Under the pieces are notes generated by a model. The model had not been told where the DNA came from. It ran no database searches and saw only the letters and a list, made by a program, of their open reading frames with translations. A stretch of DNA of 22,427 nucleotides from Limisoma sp963590405 (GTDB lineage: Bacteria > Bacteroidota > Bacteroidia > Bacteroidales > Muribaculaceae): the NCBI GenBank assembly GCA_963590405.1, contig CAVAPE010000038.1:1-22427 (forward strand). The letters are read 5' to 3'. The stretch's first letter is position 1, and each line of letters opens with the position of its first letter. Positions 6,648 through 15,965 of this stretch are shown one piece after another. Both the position numbers and the translations under genes were made by a program.

Positions 6648-8173
6648 AAAAACTCTTTTTTTCTGCCGTCGCAATCATTGCCTCAATGGCAGCATCGGCT
6701 GAGACTCCGCTTCAGGTGGACGGCTCGGTTAATGCCAATGTGGGCAGTGGTGATTTTGCTCCTTATTTCATGATGAGCAACAACGGCGGCAAACTGACGC
6801 AGCCCAAGGCTGTGGAACTCGATGCCAAGGTGACGAAGGACCTCGACCTTAGCCGTCGCTTCAGTTATGGCTTCGGTGCCGAACTCGTTGGTGGCTATCA
6901 GTCGAAGTACACCCAATACGACCAATTTGACCCTGCACCTGCAGTGCAAGGGAAACATCCGTCAGCCATCTGGATTCAGCAGATGTATGGTGAGGTGAAA
7001 TACCGCGGAGTGTTCCTGTCCATCGGTATGAAAGAACGAACATCGCCGCTGCTCAACGATAGTCTCGGCGTTGGCGACTACACGCAGTCGAACAATGCCC
7101 GTCCGCTGCCGCAGGTGCGTGCCGGATTTGTCGACTTCCAGAACATCCCGTTCACCAACGGCTGGGTTCAAATCCAAGGTGAGATTGCCTATGGTTATTA
7201 TATGCAAGATGATTGGTTTGACGACCATTTTGCTCATTATAGCGGATTTATCAACACCGGTGAATACTACAACTACAAGCGTTGCTATTTCCGCACGAAG
7301 CCATCTAAGCCATTTTCGGTCACGGTAGGTATGCAGATGGTAACGGAGTTTGGCGGTACAGCCTTGACTTATTCCAATGGTAAACTTACTAAAGAAGACC
7401 GCTACGACACTGGTTGGAAAGACTTTATCCGAGCATTTTTCGCCTCTGAGGGTGGCTCTAACCCCGGCGACGCATCGTATCACTACGGCAACACGCTCGG
7501 CTCGTGGGACTTCGTGGCTCGCTATCGCCTGAAGAATGGTAGCGAACTGAAAGCATTCTTCCAGAAACCTTTTGAGGATGGTTCGGGCATAGGTTGGATG
7601 AACGGCTTCGACGGCATCTGGGGCTTGGAGTACAAGAGTAACAAGAAGAGCATCGTGAACGGCGCCGTGGTGGAATATGTGGATTTCACCAACCAGAGCG
7701 GTCCAATGCACTGGGCACCGCACGACAATCCAGATGCAATGCAGGATGTGCATGCGACGGGCGGCGACTCCTATTATACCAATTTCCGCTGCAATCCCTA
7801 CAGTTACTTCGGTATGTCGCAGGGCACACCGTTTATTCCGCAAACAATCTATTGCCGCAATGGTTCAAACAGCATAGCCGACAACCGTCTGCGAGGTTTC
7901 CAGATCGGCATCACAGGCAATATTTATGCGCCGTTGGAGTATAGACTGCTCGTGAACTATCGCAAGTCGTGGGGCACTTATGGCAATCCGCGTCTTGCCA
8001 CTGTCGACAACACCTCGTTTATGCTTGAGGGAACTTACCATTTCCGTCAGGTCAAAGGCTTGACTGTGAAAGGGCAGGTGGCATTCGATAAAGGCGAACT
8101 CTCTGGCGGCGACAATTTCGGCGTGCTGATAGGCGTTAGTTACAAAGGTTTGTTTGACTTATTTAAACATTAG
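6644..8173 (+). CDS. Wzi-family (capsule assembly) outer-membrane beta-barrel protein
   Basis: This 509-residue protein has a clean Sec signal peptide (MKKLFFSAVAIIASMAASA, cleavage near 19/20). The rest is rich in alternating aromatic/polar strands and Gly/Asn/Tyr turns, typical of an outer-membrane barrel. Its character matches the Caps_assemb_Wzi family (PF14052): WIQQMYGEVKYRGVFLSIGMKERTSP near 109-134 and FLSIG/GLEYKS-type strands throughout. In enterobacteria Wzi anchors capsule at the surface; in Bacteroidota the family is widespread and its function mostly untested. The ATG overlaps the stop of the GNAT gene by 4 bp and the next gene follows after 3 nt, so it belongs to the lipid operon rather than a capsule cluster. 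Confidence 0.78.
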   Translation: MKKLFFSAVAIIASMAASAETPLQVDGSVNANVGSGDFAPYFMMSNNGGKLTQPKAVELDAKVTKDLDLSRRFSYGFGAELVGGYQSKYTQYDQFDPAPAVQGKHPSAIWIQQMYGEVKYRGVFLSIGMKERTSPLLNDSLGVGDYTQSNNARPLPQVRAGFVDFQNIPFTNGWVQIQGEIAYGYYMQDDWFDDHFAHYSGFINTGEYYNYKRCYFRTKPSKPFSVTVGMQMVTEFGGTALTYSNGKLTKEDRYDTGWKDFIRAFFASEGGSNPGDASYHYGNTLGSWDFVARYRLKNGSELKAFFQKPFEDGSGIGWMNGFDGIWGLEYKSNKKSIVNGAVVEYVDFTNQSGPMHWAPHDNPDAMQDVHATGGDSYYTNFRCNPYSYFGMSQGTPFIPQTIYCRNGSNSIADNRLRGFQIGITGNIYAPLEYRLLVNYRKSWGTYGNPRLATVDNTSFMLEGTYHFRQVKGLTVKGQVAFDKGELSGGDNFGVLIGVSYKGLFDLFKH

Positions 8174-8176
8174 ACT

Positions 8177-8593
8177 ATGAGGCGAATAAGTATAATCCTG
8201 ACATTCGTGGCAATGCTCACACTTGTGGCTTGCACCCAAAATAACGGACACATCGGCCATTGGTTCGGTCAATGGAAGGTGGAGCGCATCACGATTGACG
8301 GCGTAGACTCGCCAGACTATAAAAACAACTGCTTCTTTTGCTTCCAGAACGGCGTGTTCGGAGTGCGTCATTCCTCTGGCGGTACAGTTTATGGTCAATG
8401 GAAGGATGCCGAGCAAGAAAATGTGATTACTGTGGATTTTGACGTGGCATACCATGCGCCTTCGGCGACTTGGCATGTGTATCTCGACGACCACGTTACG
8501 TTTACCCTCCTCTCGCACAATGGCAAGAAGAAAGTGCTTGAACAGGTGAAGGATGACGGCAAAACATACACCTACTATCTGACTAAGTGGTAA
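8177..8593 (+). CDS. small lipoprotein, lipocalin-like
   Basis: This 138-residue protein has a signal peptide ending in a lipobox (LVAC, Cys19). The residues after Cys (TQNNGH) lack the acidic export signal of surface lipoproteins, so periplasmic-face anchoring is more likely. The mature part begins HIGHWFGQWKVERITIDG and has several predicted beta strands, resembling the lipocalin-like lipoproteins common in Bacteroidota; the family assignment is tentative and the ligand unknown. It starts 3 nt after the Wzi-like gene and closes the operon. A hairpin terminator is not obvious before the tyrS promoter. Confidence 0.72.
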   Translation: MRRISIILTFVAMLTLVACTQNNGHIGHWFGQWKVERITIDGVDSPDYKNNCFFCFQNGVFGVRHSSGGTVYGQWKDAEQENVITVDFDVAYHAPSATWHVYLDDHVTFTLLSHNGKKKVLEQVKDDGKTYTYYLTKW

Positions 8594-8596
8594 AAA

Positions 8597-8628
8597 TTGG
8601 GAGATGACAATTAAAAGTCGTACTTTTG
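8597..8628 (+). promoter_or_regulatory. tyrS promoter
   Basis: TTG at 8597-8599 is followed after 21 nt by TACTTTTG at 8621-8628, an exact TAnnTTTG. The predicted start is near 8632, giving a leader of about 38 nt. The -33 element sits just after the stop of the lipoprotein gene. Confidence 0.7.
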
Positions 8629-8669
8629 TGGAATATAAATCTGATAATTAAAATCATAACAACGAATCG

Positions 8670-9962
8670 ATGAATTTTGTAGAAGAACTCAAATGGCGCG
8701 GCATGATTCACGACATGATGCCCGGTACTGAAGAACAATTACAGAAAGAGATGACAACGGCTTATGTGGGCATCGACCCTACTGCCGACTCTCTCCATAT
8801 CGGTCACCTTGTGAGCGTGATGATTCTTCGTCATTTCCAGCGTTGTGGTCACAAGCCGTTGGCACTCATTGGCGGTGCTACCGGTATGATTGGCGACCCT
8901 TCGGGCAAGTCGGCTGAGCGCAACCTCCTCACTGAAGAAGTGCTCCGCCACAACCAGGAATGCATCAAAAAACAACTGTCGAAATTTCTTGACTTCGACA
9001 GCGATGCTCCAAATGCTGCCGAACTGGTCAACAACTACGACTGGATGAAAAACTTTGGCTTCCTCGACTTCGCTCGCGAGGTGGGCAAGCACATCACCGT
9101 AAACTATATGATGGCAAAGGACAGCGTGAAGCGTCGTCTCAACGGCGAGGCTCGCGATGGCTTGTCGTTCACCGAATTTACATATCAGTTGCTTCAGGGC
9201 TACGACTTCCTCCACCTCTACGAAACCAAGAACTGCAAATTGCAGATGGGTGGTAGCGACCAATGGGGCAACATCACCACTGGTACGGAACTCATTCGCC
9301 GCACCAACGGTGGCGAGGCATTCGCCTTGACTTGTCCGCTGATTACCAAGGCCGACGGCGGCAAATTTGGCAAAACGGAGTCGGGCAACGTATGGCTTGA
9401 TGCGCGCTACACATCGCCTTACAAGTTCTACCAGTTCTGGCTCAACGTCAGCGACGACGATGCACAGCGCTACATCAAAATCTTCACTTCAATGACCCGC
9501 GAGGAGATTGAAGCCCTCACTGCAGAGCATCTTGAGGCTCCGCACTTGCGCTTGCTCCAGAAGCGCCTTGCCAAGGAAGTCACCACGATGGTTCACTCTG
9601 AAGATGACTACAATGCAGCGGTTGAGGCTTCCAATATTCTCTTCGGTAACGCTACTGCCGATGCCCTTCACAAACTCGACGAAGCAACATTCTTGGCAGT
9701 GTTTGAAGGTGTGCCTCAGTTTGAGGTGTCGCGCGATCTTGTTTCTGGCGGCGTGAAGGCGGTCGACCTCTTCGCTGAGCATGCAAAGATTTTTGCTTCC
9801 AAGGGTGAAATGAGAAAACTCACTCAGGGTGGTGGCGTTTCGCTCAACAAAGAGAAACTTGCTGCCTTCGACCAGGAGGTGACAACTGCCGACCTTCTAA
9901 ACGACAAATATCTGCTTGTGCAACGCGGCAAGAAAAATTACTTCCTCGTTGTAGTGAAATAA
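8670..9962 (+). CDS. tyrS: tyrosine--tRNA ligase
   Basis: This is a 430-residue class I tyrosyl-tRNA synthetase (EC 6.1.1.1), charging tRNA-Tyr in the cytoplasm. The catalytic HIGH motif is at 43-46 (DSLHIGHLVSV), with YQLLQGYDF (172-180) and QMGGSDQWGNI (192-202) lining the tyrosine/adenylate site. The second signature is KFGKT (232-236) in place of the classical KMSKS, as in many bacterial TyrRS. The C-terminal part (about 350-430) fits the S4-like tRNA-binding domain. The length matches the family. It has its own promoter and is followed by a strong hairpin, so it stands alone. Confidence 0.96.
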   Translation: MNFVEELKWRGMIHDMMPGTEEQLQKEMTTAYVGIDPTADSLHIGHLVSVMILRHFQRCGHKPLALIGGATGMIGDPSGKSAERNLLTEEVLRHNQECIKKQLSKFLDFDSDAPNAAELVNNYDWMKNFGFLDFAREVGKHITVNYMMAKDSVKRRLNGEARDGLSFTEFTYQLLQGYDFLHLYETKNCKLQMGGSDQWGNITTGTELIRRTNGGEAFALTCPLITKADGGKFGKTESGNVWLDARYTSPYKFYQFWLNVSDDDAQRYIKIFTSMTREEIEALTAEHLEAPHLRLLQKRLAKEVTTMVHSEDDYNAAVEASNILFGNATADALHKLDEATFLAVFEGVPQFEVSRDLVSGGVKAVDLFAEHAKIFASKGEMRKLTQGGGVSLNKEKLAAFDQEVTTADLLNDKYLLVQRGKKNYFLVVVK

Positions 9963-9984
9963 GCAACCTGCGATAACAATACGG

Positions 9985-10036
9985 AACGCGGCCAGACGGC
10001 AATATTCTTGCCCGACGGCCGCGTTTCTCGTTTTTA
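9985..10036 (+). terminator. terminator after tyrS
   Basis: A two-part hairpin: outer stem AACGCGGCC (9985-9993) with GGCCGCGTT (10017-10025), inner stem GGCAA (9998-10002) with TTGCC (10008-10012), loop TATTC. It is followed by TCTCGTTTTTA. It starts 22 nt after the tyrS stop. Confidence 0.75.
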
Positions 10037-10296
10037 CGAAATTCTCAGAGGGTTTAAACTGCGCTATTTTGAGCGGAACTTGTTGCAAAAAAGAGAATTG
10101 CCACGATTTTCCTTCATCCCTGAATTTTGCTCAGAAAAATCTTGCGCACCGTTTGGCTTGCCGCAAGCCTCATTGTGATTTGGTCGGAGCCGAATAATAT
10201 CGTCATATTTTGCTTACAATTTGTAACTTATCATCGTTTTGGCGTAAATGGTTGATTTTTAGGAGCGAATATAAAATGAAGGTTGTAAAGAAGGTG

Positions 10297-10315
10297 AAAT
10301 GTTAATTTAACATTT
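10297..10315. promoter_or_regulatory. perfect 19-bp palindrome, candidate operator
   Basis: AAATGTTAATTTAACATTT is a perfect inverted repeat, 9 bp on each side of a central T. A second GTTAAC follows at 10319-10324. It lies about 545 bp before susC and 330 bp after tyrS. The symmetry fits a dimeric regulator site, but the sequence is A/T-rich, so chance is not excluded. Confidence 0.35.
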
Positions 10316-10601
10316 GCGGTTAACACTTGAGAAATGCCGACATAAGTGGCAATTTTGAAGAGAAATGGGGCTGTTTCTGAGCATCTGGTCACGAAAAACG
10401 CCTCTTTGCAACTGAATTTATCACCCATCAGCGCATTTTTCTTCACTTTTTATGGCGAAATGCCCTGCCTTTGGGATTCAAGTCGTGAGTTGTAAAACTT
10501 ATGTAAATAATTGAAACATAATCGGTTTGACCTTCGTTAGGAGGGCTGGATTTCTCCAAATTTGGCGCTGCGCACCTTTGATTAAAATAAGTGAACGCAT
10601 A

Positions 10602-10633
10602 TTTGTTGGAGTTAATTATTTGTAGTAATTTAG
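10602..10633 (+). promoter_or_regulatory. candidate promoter of the SusC operon (distal)
   Basis: TTTG (10602-10605), 20 nt, then TAATTTAG (10626-10633), one mismatch from TAnnTTTG. The spacing is canonical. A TAGCA-AAG-TGCTA inverted repeat (10631-10643) overlaps the predicted start. The leader would be about 220 nt. Confidence 0.4.
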
Positions 10634-10736
10634 CAAAGTGCTACATAAAACAATGGTTTGATAAGAAAAAGCGTGTTTTTGCCAATGTAGTTTTAGAAAA
10701 GTGATAAATAACGAGCCGTTTTTGTCTCGCTAATCT

Positions 10737-10744
10737 TAATTTTG
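10737..10744 (+). promoter_or_regulatory. candidate -7 box of the SusC operon (proximal)
   Basis: TAATTTTG is an exact TAnnTTTG. The nearest upstream TTTG (10721-10724) is only 12 nt away, shorter than usual, so the site could be a chance match or depend on an activator. The leader would be about 110 nt. Confidence 0.35.
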
Positions 10745-10858
10745 TGCTGAAGAATTAGGTTTGTAAGCATAGATTTTTGTAACAGATTAAAACTGTTGCT
10801 TTAATGGGTTAAGAGAAAATATTTATTGTGTGTTTTATATAATTGTTTTAAAAAATTT

Positions 10859-13800
10859 ATGAGACTAAAGAAATTTGTCATGATGGCTTTGATGTCATTG
10901 CTCAGTCTGTCGGCTTACGCCAGTGTGACTGTTAGCGGTGTCGTTGTCGAAGCCGAGACGAACGAGCCCATCATCGGTGCTTCGGTGGTGGAAAAAGGTC
11001 GGACGTCAAATGGAGTCGCTACCGATTTCGACGGTGCGTTCACGCTGACTCTTCCTTCGTATGATTCTCGCTTGATCGTATCCTATGTGGGTATGAAAAA
11101 CAAGGAAGTAAAGGCATCTTCATCAAAACTTAAAATTGTCCTTGAGTCTGACTCTAAGACACTCGACGAGGTAGTCGTTACCGGTATGTCGAAGGTGGAC
11201 AAACGAATCTTTACTGGTGCAACAACCCAGATTTCAGCCGATAAGGCAAAACTCGACGGTGTGAGCGATATTTCTCGTTCACTCGAAGGTCGTTCAGCCG
11301 GTGTGTCGGTGCAAAACGTGTCTGGTACTTTCGGTACAGCGCCTAAGATTCGTGTGCGTGGTGCAACATCAATCTATGGTGCCAGCAAGCCTCTTTGGGT
11401 TGTCGACGGCGTGGTGATGGAAGATGCAGTCGAGGTTTCTGCCGACGACCTTTCGTCGGGCGACGCCGTGACATTGATTTCTTCTGCTATCGCAGGTCTT
11501 AACTCAGACGATATCGAGAGTTTCCAAATCCTTAAGGACGGTTCCGCTACATCTATATATGGTGCGCGCGCAATGGCCGGTGTGATTGTCGTGACGACAA
11601 AGAAAGGTAAAGCAGGCCACACACGCGTAAGTTATACAGGTGAGTTGACAACCCGTATGAAACCTCACTATTCAGAGTTCAACATCAGCAATTCTCAAGA
11701 GCAGATGGGCATCTATCGCGAGATGGAGTCGAAAGGCTGGTTGGAGTTTGCTAACCTCGCAAAGAACTCTACTTCAGGTGTCTACGGTAAGATGTATCAG
11801 ATGATTGCTTCTTACGCCGACGGCAAATTTGGTATCGAGAACACTCAAACTGCAAAGAACGCTTACCTCCGCGACGCAGAGTTCCGCAACACAGACTGGT
11901 TCGACCTCCTGTTCAGCAACGCAGTGCTTCAAAACCACTCGTTCAGTATCGCTGGTGGTACAGACAAAGGTAACTTCTATACTTCGTTGTCAGTAATGAA
12001 TGATCCGGGATGGACCTATTCAAGCAACGTTCGTCGTTACACTTTCAACGCCAACGCATCTTATCAGATTTCTCCGACATTGAAATTCAGCGTCTTGACA
12101 TCCGACTCTTATCGTAAGCAGAAAGCTCCTGGAACATTGAGTTCTTCTACCGATGCAGTCAACGGTTCTGTCAACCGTGATTTCGATATCAACCCTTATA
12201 GTTACGCAATCAACGCATCGCGTGCTTTGGACCCTAACGAATACTACACTCGTAACTACTGCGATTTCAACATCTTCAACGAACTTGACAACAACTACAT
12301 CGACATCGATGTGACTGACTTGAAGTTCCAAGCAGAGTTGAACTGGAAACCGTTCAAGGGTCTTGAACTCAACGCCTTGGGTGCTTACCGCTACCAGAGC
12401 AGCGTTCAGCAACACTATGTGAAGGACAACTCAAACCAGGCCAACGCTTACCGCGCAGGTATCGACCCTGAGGATGCAACAATCCGTGACTCCAACACAT
12501 ACCTCTATACTGACCCAGACGATGCCAACGCTCTTCCTGAAACAATTATGGCACGAGGCGGTATCTACTACAACAACACTTACACAGTTTCGCAATACGA
12601 CTTCCGCGGTACTGCCACTTACAACAAGACTTGGAACAACACTCACATCTTCAACGTAATGGCTGGTCTCGAGGTTAGTTCAACCGACCGTAAGCAAATC
12701 GGCTGGGAAGGCTGGGGATTCGTTTATGACAACGGTGGCGTTCCTTCGCTCGACTACAAACTGTTCAAGCAGCAAATCGAGGAAGGTCACACCTACTATT
12801 CAATCTCTCCATCCTACCGTCGCAGTTTTGCTTCGTTTGCCAACGCAACTTACTCTTACAAAGCACGCTACGTGTTGAACGGTACTATCCGTTACGAGGG
12901 TACTAACAAGTTGGGTATGTCGCGCAACTCTCGCTGGTTGCCTACATGGAACGTGTCTGGCGCATGGAACGCTCACGAAGAGGACTTCTTCAAGAAGCAC
13001 ATCGATCCGAAAATCTTGAGCCACGCTACAGCACGTATCTCTTACTCACTTACTGCCGATAGCGGTCCATCAAGCGTGTCGAATGCAACACCTATTTATA
13101 CTTCAGGTACTGCATGGCGTCCGTCGGCAACCGACCAAGAACTTATGCTCGAACTTACCACTCTTGGTAACTCGGAACTTACTTATGAAAAGAAGCACGA
13201 GTTTAACTTCGGTCTCGACCTCGGTTTCCTCAACAACCGCATTAACGCAAGTGTCGACATCTATTCTCGTAACAACTACGACTTGATTGGTATCACCTAC
13301 ACTCCTGGTGTCGGCGGTGAATCAATGAAGTACGCCAACGTTGCTTCGATGAAGTCGCACGGTGCCGAGTTGACAATTTCTACAAAGAACATCGACAATA
13401 AGGACTGGGGCTGGACAACCGACTTGACTTTCTCTAAGACTAAGAGCGAAATCACTGAGTTGGAATCACGTTCAAGCAACATCTACCTCGTCAACGGTGC
13501 AGGTTACGCTTTGAAGGGCTACCCAGTACGTTCACTCTTCTCTTATCAGTTTGAAGGTTTGAACGAGCAGGGTCTTCCTCAGGTAATCAACGAAAACGGC
13601 GAAAAGACAGTTAACGACATCAACTTCCAGAGCTTCGATGCTACTCACCTTGTATATGAAGGTCCAACCGACCCGACTATCACTGGTGGTTTCGGCAACA
13701 CTGTAAGTTGGAAAAACTTCCGTTTGAATGTCTTCATGACTTACTCATTCGGCAACAAACTCCGTCTTGACCCTGTGTTCTCTAACAAGTACACTGACGA

Positions 13801-14188
13801 AGAGGCATTGCCTCGCGAGTTCTCTAACCGTTGGGTTGCTCCTGGCGATGAGGCTGTTACAACCATCCCAGTTATCGCAAGCTACCGTCAGAACGCGGAA
13901 ATCTCTCAGTTGGCGCGTGCTTACAACGCCTACAACTATTCTACAGCCCGTGTGGCAGACGGCGGATTTATCCGCTTGAAGGAAGTTTCTCTCACCTACG
14001 ACCTTCCGAAGTCGTTCCTCGAGAAAATCCGTTTCACTTCGGCATCTCTTAAGTTCCAGGCTACCAACATCTGTCTGCTCTACGCCGACAAGAAGTTGAA
14101 CGGTCAGGACCCAGAATTCTTCAACACCGGTGGTGTGGCAACGCCTAACCCTAAGCAGTTCACATTCACTCTGCGTTTCAGCCTGTAG
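10859..14188 (+). CDS. SusC/RagA-family TonB-dependent outer-membrane importer
   Basis: This 1109-residue protein is a TonB-linked outer-membrane channel that works with the SusD-like lid encoded next. Domain order: signal peptide (1-22, SAYA/SV), a carboxypeptidase-D-regulatory-like fold (about 25-95, VSGVVVEAETNEPIIGASV), TonB box LDEVVVTG (102-109), plug domain (about 110-260, with IRVRGATSIYGASKPLWVVD), then a 22-strand barrel ending in the aromatic FTFTLRFSL. An in-frame start exists at 10826, but 10859 is preferred because it gives a normal signal peptide (MRLKKFVMMALMSLLSLSAY). It heads a four-gene operon. No glycan enzymes are adjacent, so the substrate is open. Tyr codons are mostly TAC. 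Confidence 0.93.
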   Translation: MRLKKFVMMALMSLLSLSAYASVTVSGVVVEAETNEPIIGASVVEKGRTSNGVATDFDGAFTLTLPSYDSRLIVSYVGMKNKEVKASSSKLKIVLESDSKTLDEVVVTGMSKVDKRIFTGATTQISADKAKLDGVSDISRSLEGRSAGVSVQNVSGTFGTAPKIRVRGATSIYGASKPLWVVDGVVMEDAVEVSADDLSSGDAVTLISSAIAGLNSDDIESFQILKDGSATSIYGARAMAGVIVVTTKKGKAGHTRVSYTGELTTRMKPHYSEFNISNSQEQMGIYREMESKGWLEFANLAKNSTSGVYGKMYQMIASYADGKFGIENTQTAKNAYLRDAEFRNTDWFDLLFSNAVLQNHSFSIAGGTDKGNFYTSLSVMNDPGWTYSSNVRRYTFNANASYQISPTLKFSVLTSDSYRKQKAPGTLSSSTDAVNGSVNRDFDINPYSYAINASRALDPNEYYTRNYCDFNIFNELDNNYIDIDVTDLKFQAELNWKPFKGLELNALGAYRYQSSVQQHYVKDNSNQANAYRAGIDPEDATIRDSNTYLYTDPDDANALPETIMARGGIYYNNTYTVSQYDFRGTATYNKTWNNTHIFNVMAGLEVSSTDRKQIGWEGWGFVYDNGGVPSLDYKLFKQQIEEGHTYYSISPSYRRSFASFANATYSYKARYVLNGTIRYEGTNKLGMSRNSRWLPTWNVSGAWNAHEEDFFKKHIDPKILSHATARISYSLTADSGPSSVSNATPIYTSGTAWRPSATDQELMLELTTLGNSELTYEKKHEFNFGLDLGFLNNRINASVDIYSRNNYDLIGITYTPGVGGESMKYANVASMKSHGAELTISTKNIDNKDWGWTTDLTFSKTKSEITELESRSSNIYLVNGAGYALKGYPVRSLFSYQFEGLNEQGLPQVINENGEKTVNDINFQSFDATHLVYEGPTDPTITGGFGNTVSWKNFRLNVFMTYSFGNKLRLDPVFSNKYTDEEALPREFSNRWVAPGDEAVTTIPVIASYRQNAEISQLARAYNAYNYSTARVADGGFIRLKEVSLTYDLPKSFLEKIRFTSASLKFQATNICLLYADKKLNGQDPEFFNTGGVATPNPKQFTFTLRFSL

Positions 14189-14221
14189 GATTGTAAAACA
14201 TTTTAATTGACACAAGAAATT

Positions 14222-15931
14222 ATGAAATTTCAGAAAATATTATATATCGGTGCTCTTGGATTGATTTCACTTTCCTCGTGCGATGATTTCTTGAATCACT
14301 TGCCCGACAGCCGTATCGACCCGAGCACTCCGAAACAGTTGCAGTTGATGCTTGTCGATGCCTACAACGGCTACGACTACGCTACAATGTGTGAACTTAG
14401 TTCTGACAACGTTGTCGATAACCATGCGCCAAACAGCGCTGGCGTATCCTACAACACTACCCAAGTGGCTGACGCTATCGACGATCAGTATTTCGCTTGG
14501 GAAGACGCTAACATGTCGTCGCAACAGGACTCTCCAACAGCCGTTTGGTCAGGCGCTTACCACGCTATTGCAGTCGACAACCACGTGATCCAAAAAATCG
14601 CTCAGTTTAAGGGCGAGGGCAAGTTCTCGTCGGGTGAAGACCTTGAGCGTATGAACGCTGCCTACGGTGAGGCTCTTCTTTCGCGCGCCTATAACCACTT
14701 CGTTCTTGTCAACCTCTTCAGCAAGCAGTATGGCAAGACAAGCGACACCGATCAGGGTATCCCTTACTGTACAGAGCCTGAAACTACCGTGCAAGTTAAG
14801 TACGACCGTGGCACTGTAGCCAAAGTTTACGAACAGATCGAGCAAGACCTCCTCGAAGGTCTCGAATATGTGAGCGACCAGTACTATTCAGTGCTTCGCT
14901 ACCACTTCAACACTACCGCTGCCAACGCCTTTGCAGCACGCTTCTACCTCTTCAAGCGCGACTACAAGAAGGCTGAGGAATATGCTACTGCAGCCCTCGG
15001 TTCTGACCCATCGTCAATGATGCGTAGCGACTATTGGGCTACATCGTTCACGAGCCTTAACTCTGACGCAGTGCAATATTTCTCATCAGCGTCACAGTCT
15101 AACTTCCTGTTGATTCCTACGCAGTCTGTTGTGTTCTACAACATCTGCTACTATACCAACGGTGCTCGCTACGCCAACAATGGCTCTGCATCAACCTCTA
15201 CTCTCTACGGTTGGGGACCATGCTGGGACACCAACTTTATGCCTACTTTCTCTTCTCACCTCTATGTGAACAGCAAGCAGGACTTCGGTTTGTGGCCAAG
15301 CTGGATGTATATGATGTTTGAGTACACCGACAAGGTTGCTGGCATCGGTTATCCTAAGCGTATGCGTGCTGAGTTCACCGGTGAAGAGACTTTGCTTACT
15401 CGTGCTGAAGCTCGTATTTTCATGGGCAAGTACGATGAGGCTCTCAGCGACCTCAATATTTGGGTGAAGTCGCACGACACTAATGCTTCTTATCCATTGT
15501 CAACACTTACTTCTTCCATCGTTAAAGATTGGTACAACAAGGCGAATGCAACAACTAAGGAGCGCGACCCACGTCAGTACATCCTCCAAGACCTTAACAT
15601 CGAAGATGTTTGTGCACCAGCAACTGGCAATGAGAGCTACACCCTTGACGACAATAAGTTGCCTTTCATCTGGTGTGTGCTCCACTTCCGCCGCATCAAC
15701 GACGTGATGACAGGCTATCGCTGGTTCGACATCAAGCGTTACGGCATCGTGATTACTCACCAGATTGGTCGTACTCGCACTGAGACTCTTTCTCTCTACG
15801 ACTCTCGCCGCGCATTCCAGATTCCTACTGAGGCTATCCAGGCAGGTCTTGACCCAACGCCACGCACAGTGACTACTCCGTCGGAATCATCGATGTCAAA
15901 GGCAGGCTTCAGCTTGACAAGCATTAAGTAA
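14222..15931 (+). CDS. SusD/RagB-family nutrient-binding lipoprotein
   Basis: This 569-residue outer-membrane lipoprotein forms the hinged lid over SusC and binds the substrate. The signal peptide ends in LSSC (Cys20), followed by the acidic DD that fits the Bacteroidota surface-export signal. The start of the mature protein (DDFLNHLPDSRIDPSTPKQL), helical TPR-like segments (such as YGEALLSRAYNHFVLVNLF) and the late motif YRWFDIKRYGI are classic for SusD. The ATG at 14222 is used rather than an in-frame TTG at 14207, because the short version starts with a proper signal peptide. It begins 33 nt after SusC, with the AT-rich context AATTATGAA and no Shine-Dalgarno sequence. Confidence 0.92.
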   Translation: MKFQKILYIGALGLISLSSCDDFLNHLPDSRIDPSTPKQLQLMLVDAYNGYDYATMCELSSDNVVDNHAPNSAGVSYNTTQVADAIDDQYFAWEDANMSSQQDSPTAVWSGAYHAIAVDNHVIQKIAQFKGEGKFSSGEDLERMNAAYGEALLSRAYNHFVLVNLFSKQYGKTSDTDQGIPYCTEPETTVQVKYDRGTVAKVYEQIEQDLLEGLEYVSDQYYSVLRYHFNTTAANAFAARFYLFKRDYKKAEEYATAALGSDPSSMMRSDYWATSFTSLNSDAVQYFSSASQSNFLLIPTQSVVFYNICYYTNGARYANNGSASTSTLYGWGPCWDTNFMPTFSSHLYVNSKQDFGLWPSWMYMMFEYTDKVAGIGYPKRMRAEFTGEETLLTRAEARIFMGKYDEALSDLNIWVKSHDTNASYPLSTLTSSIVKDWYNKANATTKERDPRQYILQDLNIEDVCAPATGNESYTLDDNKLPFIWCVLHFRRINDVMTGYRWFDIKRYGIVITHQIGRTRTETLSLYDSRRAFQIPTEAIQAGLDPTPRTVTTPSESSMSKAGFSLTSIK

Positions 15932-15965
15932 AACAAACAACAACAATTCAAATTAACAGATAATT

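Larger units (their letters stand above)
10026..10858. other. AT-rich intergenic region before the SusC operon
   Basis: About 830 nt without a convincing gene. The region holds a 6-bp stem hairpin with CCG loop (GGCTTG 10155-10160, CAAGCC 10164-10169), a 13-bp palindrome (10214-10226), a 19-bp palindrome (10297-10315), TAGCA/TGCTA around 10631-10643, a small hairpin AACAG/CTGTT at 10781-10797, and two possible promoters. The only open frames are short, antisense and unlike real proteins. A small RNA or several regulator sites could explain the length, but I cannot show this. Confidence 0.5.

Noticed and set aside
6962..7843. 293-residue minus-strand frame within the Wzi-like gene
   Set aside because: Antisense shadow with no domain; the plus-strand frame has a signal peptide and barrel features and fits tightly in the operon.
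10231..10446. 71-residue minus-strand frame in the SusC upstream gap
   Set aside because: No -7 box, no known motif, and a composition explained by A/T-rich DNA. A real small protein cannot be fully excluded, but nothing supports it.
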